NCBI GenBank assembly: GCA_022361135.1
Contig: JAKSBM010000488.1
Coordinates: forward strand, 1 to 11,382
DNA length: 11,382 bases
Source: Desulfobacterales bacterium
Lineage (GTDB): Bacteria > Desulfobacterota > Desulfobacteria > Desulfobacterales > Desulfobacteraceae
Direction: 5' to 3'
Shown here: positions 1 to 5,882 of the stretch, piece after piece
How positions within the stretch are numbered: position 1 is the first letter of the stretch
Layout: each line of letters opens with the position of its first letter
Notes under the pieces: generated by a model
Seen by the model: only the letters and a program-made list of their open reading frames with translations
What the model was told of the DNA's origin: nothing
Database searches by the model: none
Made by a program: the position numbers and the translations under genes

Positions 1-270
1 GAGCCAATTATCCCCCCAGATCACCTCAATGGGGGCAGTGAACCAGCGCCACACCGGATAACCATCCTGCTCCAGCCAGACAAAGGAGTCCGCCACCACG
101 GCCATGCGCCCCCCCTCCATGATCCGCTCGTAGGCCCCGGCGGGAATCCACCGGGTGAGCATCCCGGAAAAAACGATCAATAATAGAAGGATACCAAAGG
201 CCATGAGAAAGGGTTTGACTCCGATCTTGAGCATGGAGTCATCCGAAGGGGTGGTCTGTGTGGTGGTCAT
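1..270 (-). CDS. YfcC-like C4-dicarboxylate/basic amino acid carrier, N-terminal part (partial)
   Basis: Only the first 90 codons are visible; the gene runs off the left edge of the window. The protein starts MTTTQTTPSDDSMLKIG, then a hydrophobic helix at about residues 20-38, then LTRWIPAGAYERI and a GGR turn. A first transmembrane helix ending in an (I)LT-x(2)-(I/V)P-x-G-x-(Y/F) signature followed by an extracytoplasmic loop is typical of the YfcC / C4-dicarboxylate anaerobic carrier family (inner-membrane secondary transporters). The start is supported by an AAGGAGAG ribosome binding site 6-8 bases upstream. The gene begins 27 bp after the stop of the M20 peptidase on the same strand, so the two are probably co-transcribed. 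That would fit uptake or exchange of the amino acids or peptides the peptidase handles, but the substrate is inference. The family call rests on a short N-terminus only. Confidence 0.6.
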   Translation of the reverse strand, partial: MTTTQTTPSDDSMLKIGVKPFLMAFGILLLLIVFSGMLTRWIPAGAYERIMEGGRMAVVADSFVWLEQDGYPVWRWFTAPIEVIWGDNWL

Positions 271-297
271 GGAACGCTCTCCTTGATAAATGTAAGA

Positions 298-1785
298 TTA
301 GAGTTGGAGAAAAAGCTGTTCGTAAAAATGCAGGCCGTGTCTCAGATTTTCCAGGCTCACCTTTTCATTGACGCCGTGGACCGAGGCCAAATCCTGGGGG
401 GACATGACCAGGGGGGTAAATCTGAGAATCTGATCGGTAACATTGGCATAGTATTTGGAATCGGTGGAACCATTCACCAGAAAGGGAACCGTCACAATGC
501 CCGGGTGGGTGGTTTCCAACACCTTTTGCACCAGGGTGAATCCGCTGCCCTCCGTGGAAGAAGCGGGGATGGGGTTATTGGCCGGCCAGTTACCGGCGTC
601 TTCAATGGTGATGCCCGGATCTTTAATGGTCCGGACATGGCGCTGGGCAATGGACTGAATGGTATCCCCGGGCAGAATCCGATGGTTAATCAGACAACTG
701 GCCTCCGAAGGCAGTATATTTTCCTGCTCCCCGCACCGGGCAACGGTAACGGCTTGGGTGGTGCGAATCAAACTATCCGTGGATTTGGTCCGGGAAAAGA
801 AAAACCGAATCATGGGTGAAGTGAGCCATAGGTTGGAAAAAAGGATTCCCAGGGGGAAGGATATACAGGGGACAAATCGCTCCAGCATATTGGCCATGAC
901 CGGATCCAGCCGGGTGGAAAATGGATGGGATTCCAACCGGGTAATGGCCTTGGCCAGGCGCCCCATGGCCGTTCCTTTGCTGGATGGCATGGATGAGTGG
1001 CCGCTTTCGCCCATGGCCGTCAACCGGAACGTTACAAATCCCTTTTCCGCCAGCCCCACCAGGGCGGCAGGACGCCCCTTTAAAAAGGCCAATTGATCCT
1101 GGGCGATGACACCCCCCTCGTCCAGGACAAATTCAAAGTCCAAGCCCTGTTCTTCAAAGCGGGCTGAAATTTTCCCGGCCCCTTCCTGCCCGGAAATCTC
1201 CTCATCGCCGCCATAGGCAAACCAGATGTCCCGGTCCGGCTCAAAGCCCCGGGTCAGAAGTTGTTCAGCGGTTTCCAATTGAAAAGCAAGCTGGCATTTT
1301 ATGTCCAGGGTGCCCCGGCCCCAGAGGACATGGTCTTTAATCCGGGCGGAAAAGGGATCTTCCCCCCAGGATTCCCCCCCCTTTTCCTCGGCCGGCACCA
1401 CATCGTAATGGGCCAGGAAAAGCACGGGCTTTTTCCCGGCATCCCTACCCTTCCAATGGTAAATCAGGCCAAATTCCCCCAGCCGCTCCACATCCATGGT
1501 TTGATGAACCCTGGGATAGAGTTCCACCAACTTATCCTGAAACCGGACAAACTGGGCCGGGTCCCGTTTGGAACGATCGGTCCAGGAAACGGTGGGGATA
1601 CGGATCAAGGCTTGGAAGTTTTCCACAAACCCGTCAAAAACCTGGGGATCCTTAATGAATGAGAACTCCTGCCCCACAGCCTTTGCCGGCCCCTGGCCCA
1701 GGGCATATTTCTTTTTCATGGACCGCCATCTTTCCAGACAGATCAACCCGACAATCAGAATTCCAAGCAGCAACACCGTCAACAT
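298..1785 (-). CDS. M20 family metallopeptidase, PM20D1-like, membrane-anchored
   Basis: The product is a 495-residue di-zinc amidohydrolase/carboxypeptidase of the M20 family. Its length and layout are close to eukaryotic PM20D1 (about 500 residues), an N-acyl amino acid hydrolase/synthase. Residues 1-18 form a hydrophobic segment followed by ERWRSMKKK, which predicts an uncleaved N-terminal anchor. Metal and catalytic motifs are all present: H126 and D128 in AHYDVVP, D161 in GRGTLDIK, the E195-E196 pair in GGDEEISG, D222 in VLDEGG, and H470 in ASVHGVNE. H263 in SGHSSMP matches the lid/dimerisation-domain histidine. The start is supported by a GGGGAGGGG ribosome binding site directly upstream. 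It is followed at 27 bp by a YfcC-type carrier in the same orientation. Substrate is not determinable here; dipeptides or N-acylated amino acids are the family expectation. Confidence 0.9.
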   Translation of the reverse strand: MLTVLLLGILIVGLICLERWRSMKKKYALGQGPAKAVGQEFSFIKDPQVFDGFVENFQALIRIPTVSWTDRSKRDPAQFVRFQDKLVELYPRVHQTMDVERLGEFGLIYHWKGRDAGKKPVLFLAHYDVVPAEEKGGESWGEDPFSARIKDHVLWGRGTLDIKCQLAFQLETAEQLLTRGFEPDRDIWFAYGGDEEISGQEGAGKISARFEEQGLDFEFVLDEGGVIAQDQLAFLKGRPAALVGLAEKGFVTFRLTAMGESGHSSMPSSKGTAMGRLAKAITRLESHPFSTRLDPVMANMLERFVPCISFPLGILFSNLWLTSPMIRFFFSRTKSTDSLIRTTQAVTVARCGEQENILPSEASCLINHRILPGDTIQSIAQRHVRTIKDPGITIEDAGNWPANNPIPASSTEGSGFTLVQKVLETTHPGIVTVPFLVNGSTDSKYYANVTDQILRFTPLVMSPQDLASVHGVNEKVSLENLRHGLHFYEQLFLQL

Positions 1786-1826
1786 AGCCCCTCCCCTAAG
1801 ATGGTCCAGCCATCACAGACGCCCGA

Positions 1827-1845
1827 CACATGAAAATTTTATGTG
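1827..1845. promoter_or_regulatory. dyad in the leader of the M20 peptidase gene
   Basis: CACATGAAAATTTTATGTG is an imperfect inverted repeat with 8 of 9 base pairs matching around a central base. It lies just inside the predicted transcript of the peptidase gene, about 13-30 bases after the inferred start, which is a plausible repressor position. The core is AT-rich, so chance is not excluded. Confidence 0.3.
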
Positions 1846-1864
1846 CAATTGAATGAATCTATTG

Positions 1865-1893
1865 GGTATAGGACGCAGGTTCCCCCCTGTCAA
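1865..1893 (-). promoter_or_regulatory. sigma-70-type promoter of the M20 peptidase operon
   Basis: Read on the minus strand, a perfect -35 box TTGACA (1893 to 1888) is followed after 17 bases by TATACC (1870 to 1865), which matches four of six -10 positions. A start near 1858 would give a leader of about 70 bases before the ATG at 1785. This is visual box matching only. Confidence 0.5.
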
Positions 1894-2026
1894 TATCAAA
1901 TGGGACGGCGAACTTAACCACATACAGAATACCTATCCTCCGGGTGGTGCCATGGACCAGAGTTCAAACCGTTTTTGAGGAACAAACCATCTTAAATCAT
2001 TAAAGATTCGAAAAAAACATTTGGGG

Positions 2027-2055
2027 TTGTCAGTCCTCAATTGCGGACTTACATT
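2027..2055 (+). promoter_or_regulatory. sigma-70-type promoter of the Rid-family gene, with operator-like dyad in the spacer
   Basis: The -35 box TTGTCA (2027-2032) and the -10 box TACATT (2050-2055) are separated by exactly 17 bases. The spacer is occupied by the inverted repeat AGTCCTCAATTGCGGACT (2032-2049), 8 of 9 base pairs. It extends outward to TGT/ACA half-sites at 2028-2030 and 2051-2053, so 11 of 12 pairs excluding a mismatch at 2031/2050 fit. A dimeric regulator bound there would cover both promoter boxes. Expected start is near 2062, with a leader of about 56 bases. Confidence 0.5.
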
Positions 2056-2060
2056 GTTTT

Positions 2061-2085
2061 TTTCGTTTTCCTTCTGAAAGCGAAA
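2061..2085 (+). promoter_or_regulatory. hairpin at the 5' end of the Rid-gene leader
   Basis: TTTCGTTTTC (2061-2070) pairs with GAAAGCGAAA (2076-2085) over ten positions, one of them a G-U wobble, around the loop CTTCT. It begins right where the transcript from the upstream promoter should start, so it would cap the 5' end of the mRNA. A 5' stabilising stem or a second protein-binding dyad are both possible. Confidence 0.3.
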
Positions 2086-2117
2086 CATATCACCAACACA
2101 AAAAATAAGGAAAATCT

Positions 2118-2606
2118 ATGAATTTCCGTGGAATATTATTTATCATCCTGGCCCTGGCAACCATTGGGACAGCTGGAAAAATCATGGCCGATTCCCCCCA
2201 CATCAAACGAATTAATCCACCCACCATTCTGGATGCAACCGAGTTTGGTTTCAGCCAGGTGGTCGTTCCGGCGCCCAACACCCAACTAATTTTTATCTCC
2301 GGACAATTCGGCGGTAACATCCATGGCGAAGTGCCGGGAAAAACAATGGAAGAACAGATGGAGGCCGCATTTAAAAACCTGAAAGCAGCCATTGAGGCGG
2401 CTGGAGCATCGCCCTCGGATGTCGTACAGATCCGTTCTTTCATCGTAAACCACACCCAGGCTTACCTGGAACCACTCTCCAGAAATATCCATGCCCTGTT
2501 CGGCACCGATCTTCCTGCAAGCACCCTGATTCCTGTTCCCCGATTGGCATTGGATCCCATGCTCTTTGAAATAGAAGCCACCCTGGCGGTTCCCATTAAA
2601 AAATAG
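2118..2606 (+). CDS. exported Rid-family (YjgF/YER057c/UK114) protein lacking the catalytic arginine
   Basis: The 162-residue product has an N-terminal signal peptide (MNFRG, then a hydrophobic core to about residue 20, likely cleavage near MA/DS at residues 24-25). A complete Rid domain of usual size, about 125 residues, follows. Family hallmarks are FISGQFG near residues 59-65, the helix KNLKAAIEAAGASPSDVVQIRSF split across 87-108, and PRLALDPMLFEIEA at 141-154. Aligned by eye with E. coli RidA, the substrate-binding Arg105 position is S135 (in PASTLIPVPRL), while Glu120 is kept as E151. RidA proteins use that arginine to deaminate reactive enamines/imines, so this protein probably belongs to the Rid groups without that activity. 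An AAGGAAAA site precedes the ATG. The gene stands alone with its own promoter and a terminator after it. Confidence 0.85.
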   Translation: MNFRGILFIILALATIGTAGKIMADSPHIKRINPPTILDATEFGFSQVVVPAPNTQLIFISGQFGGNIHGEVPGKTMEEQMEAAFKNLKAAIEAAGASPSDVVQIRSFIVNHTQAYLEPLSRNIHALFGTDLPASTLIPVPRLALDPMLFEIEATLAVPIKK

Positions 2607-2640
2607 TTCAAATTCCCCGGATTTTTTGGGCGATTAAAAC

Positions 2641-2680
2641 AAAAACAGCGACCTGTTTTCGCACAGGCCGCTGTTTTTTA
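2641..2680. terminator. bidirectional rho-independent terminator
   Basis: AAAAACAGCG (2641-2650) pairs perfectly with CGCTGTTTTT (2669-2678). After one mismatch, CCTG (2652-2655) pairs with CAGG (2664-2667), leaving an 8-base loop. A run of T follows on the plus strand and a run of A precedes, so the element can end both the Rid gene (plus) and the convergent 92-codon gene (minus). Confidence 0.85.
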
Positions 2681-2712
2681 TTCAAGCGAATTATATGGGT
2701 GTAGAATGGGTA

Positions 2713-2991
2713 TCAGGCGCTGGCCCAGGCATTTTCAACCAGGTCCAATTCCAGGGGGGCGGAAACATTTTCAGGTTTGAACACGGACAAATGGTGGGCC
2801 CCATGGTACCCGGTCAGGGTCATCACACTGCCGTCGGCCCGGATGATCTGGTAGTTGGGGCGAATCCCCTTACCCTTGATCCCAAACTGGACAGACACTC
2901 CATTTTCAGCTTCCATATTTTCAAGCACCCTTTGCAGGAACTCGTCGCCCAGTTCAATGAGGCGCTTTTCATCCCATTCCAACTTCTTCAT
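2713..2991 (-). CDS. small hypothetical protein, 92 residues
   Basis: I do not recognise the family. The protein is soluble, with no signal peptide or membrane segment. It has a charged N-terminal helix (MKKLEWDEKRLIELGDEFLQ), a beta-rich middle (VSVQFGIKGKG ... YQIIRADGSVMTLTGYHG), and an acidic tail (PLELDLVENAWASA). An AAAGG stretch lies about nine bases before the ATG. This frame was preferred over the overlapping 100-codon plus-strand frame because its composition is more protein-like and because the shared terminator at 2641-2680 suits a gene ending here on the minus strand. It appears monocistronic. Confidence 0.65.
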   Translation of the reverse strand: MKKLEWDEKRLIELGDEFLQRVLENMEAENGVSVQFGIKGKGIRPNYQIIRADGSVMTLTGYHGAHHLSVFKPENVSAPLELDLVENAWASA

Positions 2992-3185
2992 CTTTAAAAC
3001 CTTTCCAGAATCTTACATGGTTTGCCCCGTGGTGGGGGTGAAGCCGGCCATCCATTCACTGCCGGCCTTCATTTCCCAAAGGGGCACATCTTACCGGATA
3101 CCTTCCCTGTGGTCGGAGTATCCTTGACCGGATATGCAGGTAAAATAGGCCAACAACACTTCGTTACAATGTCGCAACCCATGGA

Positions 3186-3199
3186 TTGTCCATGGACAA
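3186..3199. promoter_or_regulatory. perfect 14-bp palindrome, candidate operator
   Basis: TTGTCCATGGACAA is fully self-complementary. It lies in non-coding DNA about 70 bases before the only -10-like box (TATACT, 3269-3274) upstream of the beta-CASP gene and about 195 bases before the minus-strand 92-codon gene. The TTGTC...GACAA arms are of the kind bound by dimeric winged-helix repressors, but no specific regulator can be named. Confidence 0.35.
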
Positions 3200-3268
3200 A
3201 ACCATCCTGTGACATATCCGGGACGTCTTCAAAAAGGGGCTTTTGTACTCTTTTTAGGAAAAAAAAGA

Positions 3269-3274
3269 TATACT
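3269..3274 (+). promoter_or_regulatory. weak -10 box candidate for the beta-CASP gene
   Basis: TATACT sits in an AT-rich stretch. The nearest -35-like box, TTGTAC at 3243-3248, is 20 bases away, which is longer than optimal. If used, the leader would be about 95 bases. Confidence 0.2.
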
Positions 3275-3375
3275 TATCTGTTTTTACAAACCTGGAGGAC
3301 CGGGCAGGCAGGGGAAATGCCATCCCGGATTTGATAGCTGGAGAAAGCGAAGATATTGAAATTTAAGGAATAGCC

Positions 3376-4680
3376 ATGCCCACCATTACCATCCACAGGG
3401 GAAGCCGCACCATCGGCGGTAGTTGTGTAGAAATCAAATCCCAGGGCCACCGCCTGGTTCTGGACCTGGGCAGTGCCCTCATGGAAAGTGGCGGTGCCCC
3501 CCTGCCCCGGGAGGTGGAAACCACCCCCTCCGTTGCCAACGGGGGCCTGCCCGACATCCCGGGGATTTACCGGGACAGCACCCCTTCCGTTGATGCCCTG
3601 TTCATCTCCCATGCCCACCTGGACCATTGCGGCCTGCTCAACCATATCCATCCGGACATTCCGGTCCACGTCAGCCCGGGGACATTGGAACAGATCCGGG
3701 TGGGACGCATCTTCCATCCCGGTGCCAACCAGATCCACCACGGACGCTTTAAAACCTTCCACCATTGGAAATCCCTTGAAATCGGCCCCTTTAAAGTCAC
3801 CTCCTTTCTGGCGGATCATTCAGGCTTTGACGCGTCTTCCTTCCTCATTGAAACCCAGGGGAAACGAATATTTTATTCCGGGGATTTCAGGGGCCACGGC
3901 CGCAAGGCAATCCTCCTGAAAAAATTGGTGGAAAAGCCCATCCCAAACATTGACTGCCTCCTCATGGAAGGGACCACTTTGGGGGGTGAGCACACCATGG
4001 GATTGAATTCCGAAAACGAGGTAGAGGAGGCATTTTACCAACATTTTGCCCAACAGGAGGACATGGCCTTTACCATGGCCGCAGGCAGCAATGTGGACCG
4101 CATGGTTTCCCTCTACAGGGCAGCACGGAAAGCCGACAAAACCCTGGTGCTGGACCTCTACACCATTTACCTTCTGGAACAATTGAAAACCGTCAGCCCC
4201 AACCTTCCCCCCTTTCCCGGGGACCATGTCCGGGTCTTCTACATCCAGGGCCATGCCCAGACCATGGTTGAAAAATTGGGCAAACCAAGCCTTTATCCCC
4301 ACATGTCCCGGAAAATCGGACTGGATGAAATTGTGGGAAATCGGAGGAACATGGTCCTGAAGCTCCCCCTGGGGGCGGCCCGCCGCATTGCCCGGGCTGC
4401 CATTGCAAAGCAGCCCATGGAAGGGGCTGCCCTGCTCTACTCCATGTGGCAGGGATATTTGGAACGGGATCCCAGATTCATGGCCTTTTCAAAGGAATTC
4501 AACATCCCCTTGACCCATATCCATGTCTCCGGCCATGCTCGGCTCCGTGACCTTAAGGCCCTTGCAGATGCCTTGAAACCCAGGGTGCTTATTCCCATAC
4601 ACACCCTGTGCCGGGAGGATTACCCCACCCATTTTAACGCCGTGAAACTCTGTGAAGACGGGGTTCCATTGGAACTCTGA
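3376..4680 (+). CDS. MBL-fold/beta-CASP metallo-hydrolase, RNase J-like, short form
   Basis: The 434-residue product has the full metal site of metallo-beta-lactamase nucleases: LVLDLG (D30), HAHLDH (H79, H81, D83, H84), H148 in LADHSG, and D170 in IFYSGDF. The beta-CASP part follows, with D260 in LVLDLYT, the HVSGHA block with H387, and H409 in LIPIHT. The last two blocks line up closely with motifs B and C of RNase J. It ends about 25 residues after motif C, so it lacks the C-terminal domain of RNase J (about 550 residues), and the usual HGE at motif C is HTL. An RNA- or DNA-processing nuclease in the cytoplasm is the likely role; substrate unknown. An AAGGAA site lies eight bases before the ATG. 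The gene is flanked by non-coding DNA on both sides and looks monocistronic. Confidence 0.8.
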   Translation: MPTITIHRGSRTIGGSCVEIKSQGHRLVLDLGSALMESGGAPLPREVETTPSVANGGLPDIPGIYRDSTPSVDALFISHAHLDHCGLLNHIHPDIPVHVSPGTLEQIRVGRIFHPGANQIHHGRFKTFHHWKSLEIGPFKVTSFLADHSGFDASSFLIETQGKRIFYSGDFRGHGRKAILLKKLVEKPIPNIDCLLMEGTTLGGEHTMGLNSENEVEEAFYQHFAQQEDMAFTMAAGSNVDRMVSLYRAARKADKTLVLDLYTIYLLEQLKTVSPNLPPFPGDHVRVFYIQGHAQTMVEKLGKPSLYPHMSRKIGLDEIVGNRRNMVLKLPLGAARRIARAAIAKQPMEGAALLYSMWQGYLERDPRFMAFSKEFNIPLTHIHVSGHARLRDLKALADALKPRVLIPIHTLCREDYPTHFNAVKLCEDGVPLEL

Positions 4681-4716
4681 TTTTCCGTTCCCTTCCCATT
4701 AATGGAACACGTCTTT

Positions 4717-4777
4717 AATCCCCCTGTTTTCCGCTTGGAAAATTCAGGGGGATTTGGCTTTCGGGTCTGATTTTTTT
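4717..4777 (+). terminator. hairpin terminator after the beta-CASP gene
   Basis: AATCCCCCTG (4717-4726) pairs with CAGGGGGATT (4745-4754). The inner arms TTTTCC and GGAAAA close on a GCTT loop, giving a 16-bp stem with a 2-base bulge. The T tract (4771-4777) comes 16 bases after the stem, which is later than in a textbook intrinsic terminator, so this may be a 3'-end stabilising hairpin instead. Confidence 0.6.
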
Positions 4778-4867
4778 ACGGACAGAGCACCAGCCTTTTC
4801 CCCAATCACGCGGGAGCCGCTTGAACAGCTGCCTACCCAAGTAACGATCAATCTTCATTTTAAACCA

Positions 4868-4905
4868 TAAAACAAGTGTTTTACATCAAAGATAACATAT
4901 GTTAT
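4868..4905. promoter_or_regulatory. tandem AACA-NN-TGTT dyads, candidate operators of the chrB-like operon
   Basis: The first site is TAAAACAAGTGTTTTA (4868-4883), with perfect 7-base arms around AG. The second is ATAACATATGTTAT (4892-4905), a perfect 14-base palindrome. Both have AACA and TGTT arms separated by two bases, and their centres are 23 bp apart, about two helical turns, so two dimers could bind the same face. The second overlaps the ATG at 4899. ChrB proteins of known chromate operons repress their own promoter, so self-regulation by the downstream gene is one possibility. The AACATATGTT core also resembles ArsR/SmtB-family operators. Confidence 0.5.
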
Positions 4906-4913
4906 TCAAAATC

Positions 4914-5867
4914 ATGCCTTGGATAATTCTCATACACCAAATTCCGGCCAAGCCCACCTATTTCCGGGCAAAAATCTGGAGGCGCCTCCACAAAATCGGT
5001 GCCGTGGCCATCAAACAGGCCGTTTATGTCATGCCGGAAACCGAACAAAGCGTTGAAGACCTGGGCTGGGTGGCCAAGGAAATCATGGAATCCGGGGGAG
5101 AGGCCGTTCTCCTCAAGGGCAAGCTCATGGAAGGGCTGACCAATGCCCAGGTGATTGACCTCTTCCAGTCGGCCCGACAGACCGACTATGAAAAAATCAT
5201 GGCTCAGGCCCGGGAACTAAACAAAGAGATCCAAGCCAATCCAAAGGGCGACACTGTCCACGCTGGCTTTAAAATCCAGCTGAACAAATTAAAAAAACAA
5301 TGGATGGCCGTGGCCGCCATTGATTTTTTCCCCACCCCGACCCAAACCCAGGTGGAAGAAAGACTTTCCCAACTGGAAACCCTGCTCCGCCAATCCCTGG
5401 AGGCAAAGCCCCTGTCAAAAAGAAGGGAAACAAACCCAAGGGGGAAAATCTGGGTCACCCGTTCCAATGTCTATGTGGACCGCATGGCCAGCGGCTGGTT
5501 CATCCAGAGATTCATTGACCCGGAGGCCCAATTTAAATTCGTTCCCCAGAATCAATATTTTCCCTTGGAAGGGGAAATCCGCTTTGACATGGTTGAAGCG
5601 GAATACACCCACCGGGGAAATTGCTGCACCTTTGAGGTCCTGGTGGACCAATTCTGCCCAGGGAATCCAGGCCTGGTGGAGATGGGAAAAATCATCCACG
5701 ACATTGATTTAAAGGACGAAGCACATGGATTGCCGGAGACCGCCGGCATCCATGCCCTCTTTGATGCAATTGTGTCCATGGAGGAGGCCGACCCTAAACG
5801 GATTGAACAGATCGGCATCGTCCTGGACGGATTACTGGTTAATTTTTCAAACCGACTTGGTTCATAA
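4914..5867 (+). CDS. chrB: ChrB-like chromate resistance/sensor protein
   Basis: The product has the two-part architecture of full-length ChrB. The N-terminal domain opens MPWIILIHQIPAKPTYFRAK followed by IWRRLHKIGAVAIKQAVYV, matching the family's W-hhhh-IHQLP-x-KP-x-Y-x-R-x-KIWRRL signature. The C-terminal ChrB_C domain (about residues 180-313 from this start) has WVTRSNVYVDRMASGWFIQR, FIDPEAQFKF, RFDMVEAEYTHRGNCCTFEV and IHDIDLKDE, with His, Asp and Cys residues that could bind metal. In characterised chromate systems ChrB is a chromate-responsive transcriptional regulator. Here it heads a four-gene operon with an orphan protein, an HD hydrolase and an MFS transporter, and no ChrA. An in-frame ATG at 4899 would add five residues, but it lies inside a palindrome and the family homology begins at the Trp right after 4914. 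Neither start has a ribosome binding site. Confidence 0.85.
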   Translation: MPWIILIHQIPAKPTYFRAKIWRRLHKIGAVAIKQAVYVMPETEQSVEDLGWVAKEIMESGGEAVLLKGKLMEGLTNAQVIDLFQSARQTDYEKIMAQARELNKEIQANPKGDTVHAGFKIQLNKLKKQWMAVAAIDFFPTPTQTQVEERLSQLETLLRQSLEAKPLSKRRETNPRGKIWVTRSNVYVDRMASGWFIQRFIDPEAQFKFVPQNQYFPLEGEIRFDMVEAEYTHRGNCCTFEVLVDQFCPGNPGLVEMGKIIHDIDLKDEAHGLPETAGIHALFDAIVSMEEADPKRIEQIGIVLDGLLVNFSNRLGS

Positions 5868-5882
5868 AAAAGGAGACAGATC

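Larger units (their letters stand above)
1786..2117. other. divergent intergenic region
   Basis: These 332 bases separate the divergently transcribed M20 peptidase (minus) and Rid-family (plus) genes. The stretch contains a promoter and dyad for the peptidase on its left half, and a promoter, spacer dyad and leader hairpin for the Rid gene on its right half, each listed separately. Between them (about 1895-2020) I see no gene and no clear signal. Confidence 0.6.
2992..3375. other. intergenic stretch with inverted repeats, no convincing gene
   Basis: No reading frame here has a ribosome binding site and protein-like composition together. Contents include a bulged hairpin at 3040-3070 (GAAGCCGGC against GCCGGCCTTC, nested between TGCCCC at 3023-3028 and GGGGCA at 3081-3086) and a perfect palindrome at 3186-3199. 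A possible -10 box TATACT lies at 3269-3274. Minus-strand frames between about 3015 and 3190 read like pieces of a small Cys-containing protein in shifted frames (KCCWPILPAYPVKDTPTTGK, then WEMKAGSEWMAGFTPTTG), which could be a decayed gene. A 114-codon plus frame ending at 3366 is low-complexity and was not accepted. Confidence 0.4.
4681..4913. other. intergenic region upstream of the chrB-like operon
   Basis: The left part holds the hairpin after the beta-CASP gene and the right part holds two dyads. No strong -35/-10 pair was found. The best guess, TTTACA (4880-4885) with TATTCA (4903-4908) at 17 bases, is weak and would put the transcript start almost on the ATG at 4914. No purine-rich ribosome binding site precedes either possible start codon of the first gene. 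Confidence 0.45.

Noticed and set aside
283..819. Plus-strand frame (178 codons) opposite the M20 peptidase
   Set aside because: It lies entirely within a well-supported gene on the other strand and shows no recognisable motif.
3307..3320. GG-N10-GC spacing resembling a sigma-54 promoter upstream of the beta-CASP gene
   Set aside because: Only the GGCA and TGC parts fit the TGGCAC-N5-TTGC consensus, and GG-N10-GC is frequent by chance.
3022..3366. 114-codon plus-strand frame ending ten bases before the beta-CASP gene
   Set aside because: It has no ribosome binding site, an unconvincing composition, and runs through inverted repeats and an AT-rich promoter-like stretch.
4821..4847. TTGAAC ... 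TAACGA as a promoter for the chrB-like operon
   Set aside because: The spacing is only 15 bases and the -10 match is poor; alternatives at other spacings are worse.
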